The notes under the pieces are model-generated. The model was given only the letters and a program-made list of their open reading frames with translations, searched no databases and was not told where the DNA came from. A program made the translations under genes and the position numbers. DNA of 6,132 bases from Clostridiales bacterium. GTDB taxonomy: Bacteria > Bacillota > Clostridia > Christensenellales > Pumilibacteraceae. Shown piece by piece: positions 1 to 6,132 of this stretch. The stretch is from positions 1,301 to 7,432 of the forward strand of contig JAIEBL010000308.1 in assembly GCA_029069015.1 (NCBI GenBank), in the 5' to 3' direction. Numbering within the stretch: the first letter of the stretch is position 1; each line of letters opens with the position of its first letter.

Positions 1-249
1 ATTCAGATGAAGTCCGCGCTCGTATTTTCGCAGGAAAGCGTACAGAACATGATGACCGCGCAAGGCAAGCTCATGCTACTCGCGGATAAGCTTTACAGCG
101 TGGATCAGCGTATTGCCGAAGCGGACGCCGTAACGCGGAAAGACGTCGAGGCGTTTTTGCGCACGTTGTTCGTGCCGGGCAGCGTTTGCGCGGCGTACGT
201 AGGTAAGGCGAACGATACCGATATCATGGAAATATTGAGAAGGGCATAA
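1..249 (+). CDS. M16 family zinc peptidase, C-terminal fragment (partial)
   Basis: This is the last 82 codons of a gene that begins upstream; the frame is open from base 1 and ends at TAA 247-249. The visible part matches the end of the C-terminal domain of M16 (insulinase/mitochondrial processing peptidase-like) proteins. It has a lysine-led helix with SQESVQNMM, a helix leading to a Y-S-V-D-Q-R turn, the typical AVTRKDVEAF segment ('VT-x-x-DV' precedes the last helix), and a final strand ending AAYVGK. The zinc site (HxxEH) lies in the missing N-terminal half, so activity cannot be judged. In Bacillota a peptidase of this subtype (MlpA/YmxG) lies between pnp and the spoIIIE region, which fits the genes downstream, but YmfF/YmfH-type M16 proteins are also possible. 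The dUTPase-like gene starts 4 bases after the stop, so the two are probably cotranscribed. Confidence 0.8.
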   Translation: MQMKSALVFSQESVQNMMTAQGKLMLLADKLYSVDQRIAEADAVTRKDVEAFLRTLFVPGSVCAAYVGKANDTDIMEILRRA

Positions 250-253
250 CGAA

Positions 254-637
254 ATGGATAAATTAGACGCGATTTTCGAAAAACAAAAGGCGCTTGATGC
301 TTTTATCAGCGATGCACGCCACTTAGAGAATGGGGCAGAGAACGGCATCAGTTCGGAGTGGATGCAACGCAAAGCAATCGCGCTCCTAGTGGAGCTTACC
401 GAAGTGCTCAACGAAGTCAACTATAAATGGTGGAAGAACCCCAAAGAAATCGACGCAAACGCCGTCAAGGAAGAGCTCGTGGACGTTCTTCACTTTTTCG
501 TGAGCATGTGTCTTTCGGCGGGACTGACAGCGGACGAACTGTTCGCACGGTATGCCGAAAAGAATAAAGAGAACGTGGCGCGGCAAAACGGTACGTCCGC
601 CAAAAAAGGGTACGCGATTTCTGACGAAAACAAATAG
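254..637 (+). CDS. Dimeric all-alpha dUTPase / MazG-fold NTP pyrophosphatase
   Basis: This 127-residue protein probably hydrolyses dUTP (or a related NTP) to the monophosphate and pyrophosphate in the cytoplasm, keeping uracil out of DNA and supplying dUMP. It resembles the dUTPase_2 branch of the all-alpha NTP pyrophosphatases, not the trimeric beta-fold Dut. The metal-binding signature is present: E47-x2-E50 in LLVELTEVLNE and E74-x2-D77 in EELVDVLHFF, with 23 residues between E50 and E74. Family-like features are the N-terminal IFEKQKALD helix, the YKWWKN segment at 57-62, and a C-terminal Y-x-x-KN...N-x-x-RQ...GYA stretch (about 100-121). The start is supported by AAGGG at 240-244, 9 bases before the ATG. 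It is somewhat shorter than many clostridial homologues, but both motifs are intact. The family call is firm; dUTP as substrate is inferred. Confidence 0.82.
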   Translation: MDKLDAIFEKQKALDAFISDARHLENGAENGISSEWMQRKAIALLVELTEVLNEVNYKWWKNPKEIDANAVKEELVDVLHFFVSMCLSAGLTADELFARYAEKNKENVARQNGTSAKKGYAISDENK

Positions 638-665
638 CCTATCGATACATACGCTATTATGTAAT

Positions 666-710
666 AAAAATGCGCCTTTGCGGTTTGAAACAGCCGCGGG
701 GCGCTTTTAT
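666..710 (+). terminator. Rho-independent terminator after the dUTPase gene
   Basis: GCGCC (672-676) pairs with GGCGC (700-704), and after a small internal loop GCGG (680-683) pairs with CCGC (694-697), leaving a roughly 10-base loop. The stem is followed by TTTTAT (705-710) and preceded by an A run (666-670). Since A runs precede and T runs follow, it could also work on the opposite strand, though no minus-strand gene is seen. It lies 28 bases after the dUTPase stop and upstream of the ftsK promoter, as expected at a unit boundary. Confidence 0.75.
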
Positions 711-787
711 ATTGCGGCTATGGAAACAAGACGGTTGTCGCTTGTAAAAATTTATAAAAGTTTTTTTGGAAAAGCGGGCTGTTTTGA

Positions 788-816
788 TTGAAAATGGTGG
801 CGCGTTATGTTATAAT
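788..816 (+). promoter_or_regulatory. Sigma-A type promoter for the ftsK-rimO-pgsA operon
   Basis: TTGAAA (788-793) and TATAAT (811-816) are separated by exactly 17 bases, and TG at 808-809 gives an extended -10 element (TGnTATAAT). The -35 matches consensus at five of six positions and the -10 at all six. An A/T-rich tract at about 745-767, including a run of seven T, lies upstream and might act like a UP element. Transcription should start near 822-825. The only large gene directly downstream is ftsK. Confidence 0.85.
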
Positions 817-859
817 AGACCATGAGGTAAAATATCGAAAACGTTTGGGGTACAGGACA

Positions 860-3800
860 TTGCCTTCGAAGAAATACAATAACGGAAGACACAGAGAAAA
901 GAACGGAAGCGATCATGAAATAATGGGCATTGCGCTCGTTATTATTTCCGTATTTATTCTTTTGTGCATTATCGTTACGCCTATTTTGGGCGTTATCAGC
1001 AAATTGATTTTCCGCGTTACGACGGGCGTGTTCGGCTTGTTTGCGTATCCGCTCTTTTTAAGTACGCTTTTATGGGGTGTAGCGCTCATTCAAGGACGCA
1101 AAGTGTCGCTTTCGGTGCGTTCGCGCGTGCTGATCGGGGTAATGGCGTTCTCTCTCATGATGATATTGCAGCTTGCTACGACGCACGCATGGCTGAGCGA
1201 AAATTTTTCGGCATACACGAGTAAAGTATATCACGGCACGACGGCGGGCGGGGTGCTTTTCGGCACGGTCGCTTTCGGCATTCAATCGGTCATTACGCCC
1301 GTTGTGTCTTATCTTTTGTTTTCTTTGGCATTTGTTGCAATGGGCGCGCTTTTGGTCTATCCGCTCATTCGGCACAACGCGGTAGCAAGAAACGAAAAAG
1401 CGATTAAAAACCAGGTGTCTATCGTTCCTTTCGTAAAGGGGAACGCATCGGCACAACCCGTTGTTCCCATGACCGACACGACGCTGTTCGTGGATACGAT
1501 TCGCCCGACGGCCGAAAACAATGCGCCTATCGAGCGTTACGACGAGCAACGCGCACGCGTGGCGACGGTCACCGAAACGCCCGTACAGACAGCTGTTGCA
1601 CCGCAACCGAGTACGGGGGATATGAAGGAGGATGCCCGCCGCATTCTCTTCGGCGACCACGAGCGGTATATGTCGAACCTTTCCGCGCAAAACGCCGCTA
1701 CGCCTAAAATCGATTACCAGCAAGAGAAAAAACAATATTGGAACAGCTATACGTTGCCGCCGCTTAGTACAGCCCCGACGGTGATAGACAATACGGAAAA
1801 AGAACCCGAGCCGTTTGTGCCGCCCGCGCCCGTTGCGCCGGCGCGTCCGCAAAAGCGCGTGCACGTGGAGGGCTTGCGTGAAATTCCCAAATTACCCGAA
1901 AAGGATATCAGCGATCAGATTGTAGGCGGTACGATTATCAATGGTGAAGATTATTCGGAGCAGCTTGCCGAACGCAATGCGCCGATAAAAGAAGAAAAAA
2001 CGACCGAGAGCATACCGTACGAAGTGCCGAGAGCGGTGGATTTTTCCATTCGCAAGGCCGAACCTACGCGTCTGCGTCCGCGCGAGCAAGCGGTTTCGGA
2101 AGTAGCGCAAGCGCCGATTATGAACGGCGACTATTTTACGGTAGATCCCGATATGCCTGCCAAAGCAGCCAATACCGAGCGTGTAGAATCGGTGCGCAAA
2201 GAAGAGACGCTTTCGCCGTTTGCGCCTGTTCATACGCAAGAGCGTGAAGAAATCGTCAAAGAAGAACCGTTTGAGCAAGCGCCCATTATCAGCGCTTCTC
2301 AGTACGAGAGCGAACATAGCCCCGAGGCTCGTTTCCAGCAACTCTTGAACGAAGAGCGTAGCAAGCGGGAAGAAACGATGCGCACGCCTACGGAAAGTAC
2401 GCCGTTTGCAAATGAATTTGCGCATTCGGATGAGCATACCTTGCTTACGATAGACGACGAACCCGAAGATCTTTCCGAGCAGTCGCACTTTGAAGGCGAG
2501 GATATGACGGGCTATTATGAAACGGTTGTGGATGCGCCCGTGATTAAGCCGTTCGTTGCCGAAAAACCGGTGCACGCCAAAACGGCGAGCGTGACGGGGC
2601 AAACCTCGATGACCGAATATATGCAAAACGCTTCCGTGCCGCCCGTGAAGAAACGGCGTAAAGTTGCTAAATACGTTGCGCCCTCGCTGGATATTCTGAT
2701 TCCCAACGATTCGGTTGCGCCGTCCGACACGGTGGAATGCGAAGAAAAAGGGCGTATGCTGGAAGCTACGTTAAAGGAATTGAAGTTGCCCGCAAGCGTT
2801 ATCGAGATTACGCGCGGCCCTGCCGTAACGCGGTACGAGTTGGAAATGCCGCCCGGAGTGCCCATTAAGCGTATCGAACAGTATTCTGCCGATATTGCCT
2901 ATAACCTTGCAAGTAACGGCAAGATTCGTATCGAAACGCCTATTCCCGGCAAGCGTGCCGTCGGCGTAGAGGTGCCCAACGCCGAAATCGCGATTGTGCG
3001 TTTGCATGAAATCATCGGCAGCAAAGAGTTCCAGAATTCTTCTTCGCCGCTTACGATTGCGCTCGGTAAAGACATTGCAGGCAGCAACATCATTTGTAAT
3101 TTGGAAAAAATGCCGCATCTGTTGATTGCAGGCGCGACGGGCAGCGGTAAATCGGCGTGCTTAAACTCGATCATCATGAGTATTTTGTATAAGTCTTCGC
3201 CCGAAGACGTGCGTCTCATTCTGATCGACCCCAAGCGCGTGGAATTCAATATGTACCGCGGTATGCCGCACCTTATCAGCGAAGATATCATCAACGAAGC
3301 GTCGCAAGCCATCAACGCGCTTACCTGGGCGAGAGAGGAAATGGAGCGTAGATACGTTTTGTTCGGTAAGCATTGCGTGCGTAACTTGCAAGAGTTCAAT
3401 AAATGCGACGCCGTAAAAGACGGTACGGAACAAAAGCTACCGTATATCGTTATGATCGTAGACGAGCTTGCCGAACTTATGCTCGACAGCAACAACCGCA
3501 AAGAGCTCGAAAATAAGATCATGAGCATTGCGCAAAAAGCGCGTGCCGCAGGCATTCACATGATTTTGGCAACGCAACGACCTACGGTAGACGTCATTAC
3601 GGGTACGATAAAAGCCAACCTTCCCAGCCGTATTGCATTTGCGGTTAAGAGCATGGTCGATTCGCGTACGATTTTGGACGAGTGCGGCGCGGAAACGCTT
3701 CTCGGTCGCGGCGATATGCTGTATGCACCGCAGGGCGTGAGCGATCCGATGCGTGTACAAGGCGCATTCGTTACCGATAAAGAGGTTGCCGCTGTTACGG

Positions 3801-4135
3801 AATTCGTGCGTGACAACAACGAAGCAGACTTCGACGATGAGTTCACCACTGCGATCAACAAGAAGGACGAACCCGAATCGGGCGAGGACGGTGGCGACGA
3901 AGATGACAAAGAATTCGATTCCTTAATGCCCGACGTGCTCAAGTGCGTCATCGAATCGGGTGCGGCAAGTACGAGTATGATTCAACGCAGATTCAGCGTG
4001 GGCTATGCGCGCGCAAGTCGCATTATCGACCAAATGGAACTGCATAAGTTTATCGGTCCGTTGGAGGGCAGTAAACCGCGGTCTGTGTATATTTCGCGCG
4101 AGCAATACAAGGAATTGTTCGGTATTGACTTATGA
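860..4135 (+). CDS. ftsK: DNA translocase FtsK/SpoIIIE
   Basis: This is a membrane-anchored hexameric ATPase that pumps chromosomal DNA through the division septum. The N-terminus has a basic tail, then hydrophobic segments at about 923-1000, 1025-1096, 1127-1180 and 1245-1370 (four, perhaps five helices). A polar P/E/A-rich linker of over 400 residues follows (about 1380-2680). The alpha domain starts near 2684 and the RecA-like beta domain near 3040. Walker A GATGSGKS is at 3131-3154, Walker B ends in VDEL at 3458-3469, and ATQRP is at 3569-3583. An acidic spacer (about 3815-3913) leads to the gamma winged helix, with QRRFSVGYARASR from 3983 and a GPLEGSKPR end, the part that reads polar DNA guide sequences. 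The frame is open from TTG 788, but that codon is the -35 of the promoter. Transcript-compatible starts are TTG 845, TTG 860 and ATG 923. I chose 860 (1091 residues) because it keeps the basic tail before helix 1; none has a good ribosome site. The stop overlaps rimO. Confidence 0.95.
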   Translation: MPSKKYNNGRHREKNGSDHEIMGIALVIISVFILLCIIVTPILGVISKLIFRVTTGVFGLFAYPLFLSTLLWGVALIQGRKVSLSVRSRVLIGVMAFSLMMILQLATTHAWLSENFSAYTSKVYHGTTAGGVLFGTVAFGIQSVITPVVSYLLFSLAFVAMGALLVYPLIRHNAVARNEKAIKNQVSIVPFVKGNASAQPVVPMTDTTLFVDTIRPTAENNAPIERYDEQRARVATVTETPVQTAVAPQPSTGDMKEDARRILFGDHERYMSNLSAQNAATPKIDYQQEKKQYWNSYTLPPLSTAPTVIDNTEKEPEPFVPPAPVAPARPQKRVHVEGLREIPKLPEKDISDQIVGGTIINGEDYSEQLAERNAPIKEEKTTESIPYEVPRAVDFSIRKAEPTRLRPREQAVSEVAQAPIMNGDYFTVDPDMPAKAANTERVESVRKEETLSPFAPVHTQEREEIVKEEPFEQAPIISASQYESEHSPEARFQQLLNEERSKREETMRTPTESTPFANEFAHSDEHTLLTIDDEPEDLSEQSHFEGEDMTGYYETVVDAPVIKPFVAEKPVHAKTASVTGQTSMTEYMQNASVPPVKKRRKVAKYVAPSLDILIPNDSVAPSDTVECEEKGRMLEATLKELKLPASVIEITRGPAVTRYELEMPPGVPIKRIEQYSADIAYNLASNGKIRIETPIPGKRAVGVEVPNAEIAIVRLHEIIGSKEFQNSSSPLTIALGKDIAGSNIICNLEKMPHLLIAGATGSGKSACLNSIIMSILYKSSPEDVRLILIDPKRVEFNMYRGMPHLISEDIINEASQAINALTWAREEMERRYVLFGKHCVRNLQEFNKCDAVKDGTEQKLPYIVMIVDELAELMLDSNNRKELENKIMSIAQKARAAGIHMILATQRPTVDVITGTIKANLPSRIAFAVKSMVDSRTILDECGAETLLGRGDMLYAPQGVSDPMRVQGAFVTDKEVAAVTEFVRDNNEADFDDEFTTAINKKDEPESGEDGGDEDDKEFDSLMPDVLKCVIESGAASTSMIQRRFSVGYARASRIIDQMELHKFIGPLEGSKPRSVYISREQYKELFGIDL

Positions 4136-5430
4136 CGAAGAGCGTGGGCGTAATCACCTTAGGGTGCGATAAGAACAGAGTCGACACAGAAAACATGCTG
4201 TATTATCTTGCACGCGGCGGCTACGATCTTACCAACGATTACGAAAGCGCGCAAATTCTTATCGTCAATACTTGCGCTTTTATCGAATCGGCGCGCAAGG
4301 AAGGCATCGAAACCATTCTTTCCGCCGCTCGGTATAAAGATGGGAAGTGCGAAAAACTGATTGTGACGGGTTGCCTTCCGCAAAAGCATCGGGCCGAATT
4401 GATATTCGGCTTACCCGAAGTGGATGCGTTTTTGGGCACAGACGAGTATGCGTCGATTTGTTCGGTGATTCGCTCGTTGTATGGCGAAAACGAAGAGGAA
4501 GAAAGAGAACAGAGTGCAGAGCTTCCTCGGCTCGTTACGACGCCGCAGCACTACGCCTATTTGAAGATTGCCGAAGGTTGCGATAATTTTTGCACCTTTT
4601 GCACGATTCCGTCCATTCGCGGAAAATACCGTTCGCGGTCGGAAGAAGCGCTTTTGCGTGAGGCGGCAGCGCTTGCAGAGCAGGGCGTAAAAGAATTGAT
4701 TTTGGTTGCGCAGGACGTTACGCGCTACGGCACAGATACGAACGAAACCAACCTCGTTTCTCTTTTGAAGAAGCTTTCGGCGTTTCCGTTTGCAAGTTTG
4801 CGACTCATGTATTGCTATCCGGAACTTGTGAGCGACGAATTGATCGCGGAAATCGTTTCCAATCCGAAAATCGCAAAGTATATCGACGTGCCTATTCAGC
4901 ATATCGACGATACGCTATTAAAGCGTATGAACCGTAGGAGCACGGGCGAGCAAATCAAAACGCTTTTCCGCAAGCTCAAAGAAAACGGCATTGCGGTGCG
5001 CACGACGGTCATGGTCGGCTTTCCGCAAGAAACGGAAGAAGCGTTCGAAAACTTGTGTGCGTTTATCCGCACCTATAAACCGTATCACGTAGGCGTGTTT
5101 GCGTACAGCCGCGAAGAGGGAACGCCCGCCTATAAGCTCAAAGGACAGATCCCTTTGAAGGTCAAGCGGCAGCGGGTGAACACCGTGGGTGCATTGCACC
5201 TTAAAAACCGCGAGGAAACTTGCAAAGCGCTTATCGGCAAAACGCTCACCGTTTTGTACGAAGACGTGGATTACAAAAGAAAGATGTTTGTGGGGCGTAC
5301 GCAGTACGATGCGCCCGAAATCGATACCAAAGTATTCTTTACCGCCGATTTCGTCGACGTGGGGGAATACTACCCCGTAAGAATCACGGGATTTGACGGT
5401 TACGACCTGATAGGAGTGAAAGCGGAATGA
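4132..5430 (+). CDS. rimO: Ribosomal protein S12 methylthiotransferase RimO
   Basis: RimO is a radical-SAM enzyme that adds a methylthio group to the conserved aspartate of ribosomal protein S12, using two 4Fe-4S clusters. The 432-residue length is normal. The N-terminal UPF0004 domain shows the RimO-type LGCDKNRVDTE start and NTCAFIESA, with cluster cysteines C12, C48 and C81. The radical-SAM motif is C150-x3-C154-x2-C157 within EGCDNFCTFC, followed by IPSIRGKYRSR. The last 65 or so residues look like the TRAM domain and end in YDLIGVKAE, as in RimO. The LGCxKNxVDxE signature and this ending favour RimO over the tRNA enzymes MiaB and MtaB. The ATG overlaps the ftsK stop as ATGA. The nearest Shine-Dalgarno-like AAGGA (4109-4113) is 18 bases away, so translation probably depends on coupling to ftsK. 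An acidic patch at residues 119-126 is probably a loop between domains. Confidence 0.95.
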   Translation: MTKSVGVITLGCDKNRVDTENMLYYLARGGYDLTNDYESAQILIVNTCAFIESARKEGIETILSAARYKDGKCEKLIVTGCLPQKHRAELIFGLPEVDAFLGTDEYASICSVIRSLYGENEEEEREQSAELPRLVTTPQHYAYLKIAEGCDNFCTFCTIPSIRGKYRSRSEEALLREAAALAEQGVKELILVAQDVTRYGTDTNETNLVSLLKKLSAFPFASLRLMYCYPELVSDELIAEIVSNPKIAKYIDVPIQHIDDTLLKRMNRRSTGEQIKTLFRKLKENGIAVRTTVMVGFPQETEEAFENLCAFIRTYKPYHVGVFAYSREEGTPAYKLKGQIPLKVKRQRVNTVGALHLKNREETCKALIGKTLTVLYEDVDYKRKMFVGRTQYDAPEIDTKVFFTADFVDVGEYYPVRITGFDGYDLIGVKAE

Positions 5431-5996
5431 ATCTTCCCACAAAATTAACTGTTTTGCGCATGATTTTAATCCCCGCATTCGTGGCGCTCTTTTTCATACC
5501 GTTTCCCTTCCATACCGTGGTGGCAACGGGTGTGTTTATCATAGCGTCGTTCACCGATTTTCTGGACGGGTATATTGCGCGCAAACGGAATATGGTAACG
5601 GACTTGGGAAAATTCCTCGATCCGATTGCCGATAAAATGCTCGTTGCGTGTGCGCTCTTTGCCATCGTGCTTTTCGAGAGCAAATGGCAAATCGGCGTAA
5701 CGGTTTGCGCCATGGTGATCATTTGCAGAGAGCTTATGATCAGCGGTTTTCGCATCGTGGCTTCGGCTAAAAACGTAGTGCTTGCCGCCGATAAGCTCGG
5801 AAAAATCAAAACGGTTTTACAGATGATCGCGCTGATCCTCTTATTGCCGATTGCGGATATATATGCCTATGCGCCCGCACTTTTGGGCGATATCGTATTT
5901 TACGCAGGGCTTGCAATCTTGGTGCTTGCGACGGTTATGGCGGTTGTATCCGGTTGTCATTACATTGTGAAGAACAAGGACGTGTTAAAGGACTGA
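5427..5996 (+). CDS. pgsA: CDP-diacylglycerol-glycerol-3-phosphate 3-phosphatidyltransferase
   Basis: This integral membrane enzyme joins CDP-diacylglycerol and sn-glycerol 3-phosphate to make phosphatidylglycerophosphate, the committed step to phosphatidylglycerol and cardiolipin. The 189-residue protein carries the full CDP-alcohol phosphotransferase signature D44-x2-D47-G48-x2-A51-R52-x8-G61-x3-D65-x3-D69, with all metal and substrate residues present. The N-terminal NLPTKLTVLRMILIP is typical of PgsA. About six hydrophobic segments are visible, near residues 8-24, 31-47, 68-85, 88-108, 128-148 and 153-180. The start overlaps the rimO stop as ATGA and has its own AGGAG at 5412-5416, 10 bases upstream. 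The close match to the PgsA N-terminus favours this over PssA or cardiolipin synthase relatives. In Bacillota pgsA often lies just before cinA and recA, which agrees with the gene that follows. Confidence 0.94.
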   Translation: MNLPTKLTVLRMILIPAFVALFFIPFPFHTVVATGVFIIASFTDFLDGYIARKRNMVTDLGKFLDPIADKMLVACALFAIVLFESKWQIGVTVCAMVIICRELMISGFRIVASAKNVVLAADKLGKIKTVLQMIALILLLPIADIYAYAPALLGDIVFYAGLAILVLATVMAVVSGCHYIVKNKDVLKD

Positions 5997-6005
5997 TAAC
6001 GAGAG

Positions 6006-6132
6006 ATGGACGTTGGAGTATTGCGGATAGACGGCGACGAGTGCGTAGCATTCGACCGAATCGATTTAGAGCGTGTTTCGTATGAATTAAGCAAATACGG
6101 ATATTTCGTGCGCCTTTCGCTCTCGGTCTGCG
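6006..6132 (+). CDS. Divergent CinA-like / MoCF-fold protein, N-terminal fragment (partial)
   Basis: ATG 6006 opens a frame that stays open to the window edge (42 full codons), starting 9 bases after the pgsA stop. AAAGGA (5987-5992) lies 13 bases upstream and GAGAG directly before the ATG, so initiation signals are modest. The peptide begins MDVGVLRIDGDE and continues with an ELSKYGYFVRLSLSV stretch. This has the layout of the first strand, 'GxE' turn and first helix-strand of the CinA N-terminal MoCF_biosynth domain (strand, G-T-E, helix with L-x-x-x-G, then V-x-x-x-x-x-V). The usual ELLLGxxxDTN loop is not recognisable. CinA from other bacteria is linked to competence and, in its C-terminal domain, to NMN deamidation. 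Position after pgsA supports the assignment, but the sequence is too short and divergent to be sure. Confidence 0.5.
   Translation, partial: MDVGVLRIDGDECVAFDRIDLERVSYELSKYGYFVRLSLSVC

Noticed and set aside
735..758. Possible second promoter, TTGTCG with TATAAA
   Set aside because: The spacing is only 12 bases, too short for a sigma-A promoter. The tract is better read as A/T-rich DNA upstream of the strong promoter.
552..791. Plus-strand frame of 79 codons overlapping the end of the dUTPase gene
   Set aside because: It lies in another frame of the dUTPase gene, then runs through the terminator hairpin and promoter region. No ribosome site or recognisable protein features were seen. The internal ATG at 720 gives only 23 codons and also lacks a ribosome site.
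1070..1864. Minus-strand frame of 264 codons within ftsK
   Set aside because: It is antisense to an unmistakable coding region. The translation is rich in arginine and histidine with no domain, as expected of a shadow frame in a gene with this codon bias.
1892..2626. Minus-strand frame of 244 codons opposite the FtsK linker
   Set aside because: It lies opposite the linker and has an arginine/phenylalanine-rich composition without motifs. The plus-strand frame is continuous with both FtsK domains, so the antisense frame is the shadow.
2899..3555. Minus-strand frame of 218 codons opposite the FtsK motor
   Set aside because: It is exactly antisense to the conserved Walker A and B region, whose plus-strand sequence is clearly under protein-level constraint.
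4918..5478. Minus-strand frame of 186 codons opposite the end of rimO
   Set aside because: It is antisense to the radical-SAM and TRAM parts of rimO and to the pgsA start, with no motif or plausible promoter.

Overview
The window looks like a chromosomal housekeeping segment from a member of the Bacillota, probably the Clostridia and perhaps an uncultured gut lineage. The argument is gene content and order: an M16 peptidase gene, then ftsK/spoIIIE, rimO, pgsA and a cinA-like gene all on one strand resembles the pnp-mlpA ... spoIIIE ... pgsA-cinA-recA neighbourhood known from Bacillota. The phylum call is fairly safe; anything finer is inference. All supported genes are on the + strand.

Bases 1-637 hold the end of an upstream transcription unit. 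The C-terminus of an M16-family zinc peptidase (1-249) is followed after 4 bases by a small all-alpha dUTPase/MazG-fold nucleotide pyrophosphatase (254-637). A GC-rich hairpin followed by a T run (666-710) probably ends this unit. The rest of the 638-859 gap holds an A/T-rich tract and a near-consensus sigma-A promoter (788-816).

Bases 860-6132 hold a tightly packed second unit driven by that promoter: an FtsK/SpoIIIE DNA translocase with an unusually long acidic, proline-rich linker; RimO, the ribosomal protein S12 methylthiotransferase; PgsA, phosphatidylglycerophosphate synthase; and the first 42 codons of a divergent CinA-like (MoCF-fold) protein that runs off the window. ftsK-rimO and rimO-pgsA overlap by ATGA, so translation is probably coupled. 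The last junction has a 9-base gap. The products serve chromosome segregation at division, ribosome modification and anionic phospholipid synthesis, so the grouping reflects growth functions rather than one pathway.

I saw no mobile element, CRISPR array, tRNA, rRNA or defence island, and nothing that amounts to a new multigene system. The points most worth a second look are the ftsK start (the longest reading frame begins inside its own promoter), the long FtsK linker with recurring short peptides, a changed segment in the FtsK motor, and the divergent cinA-like start at the right edge.
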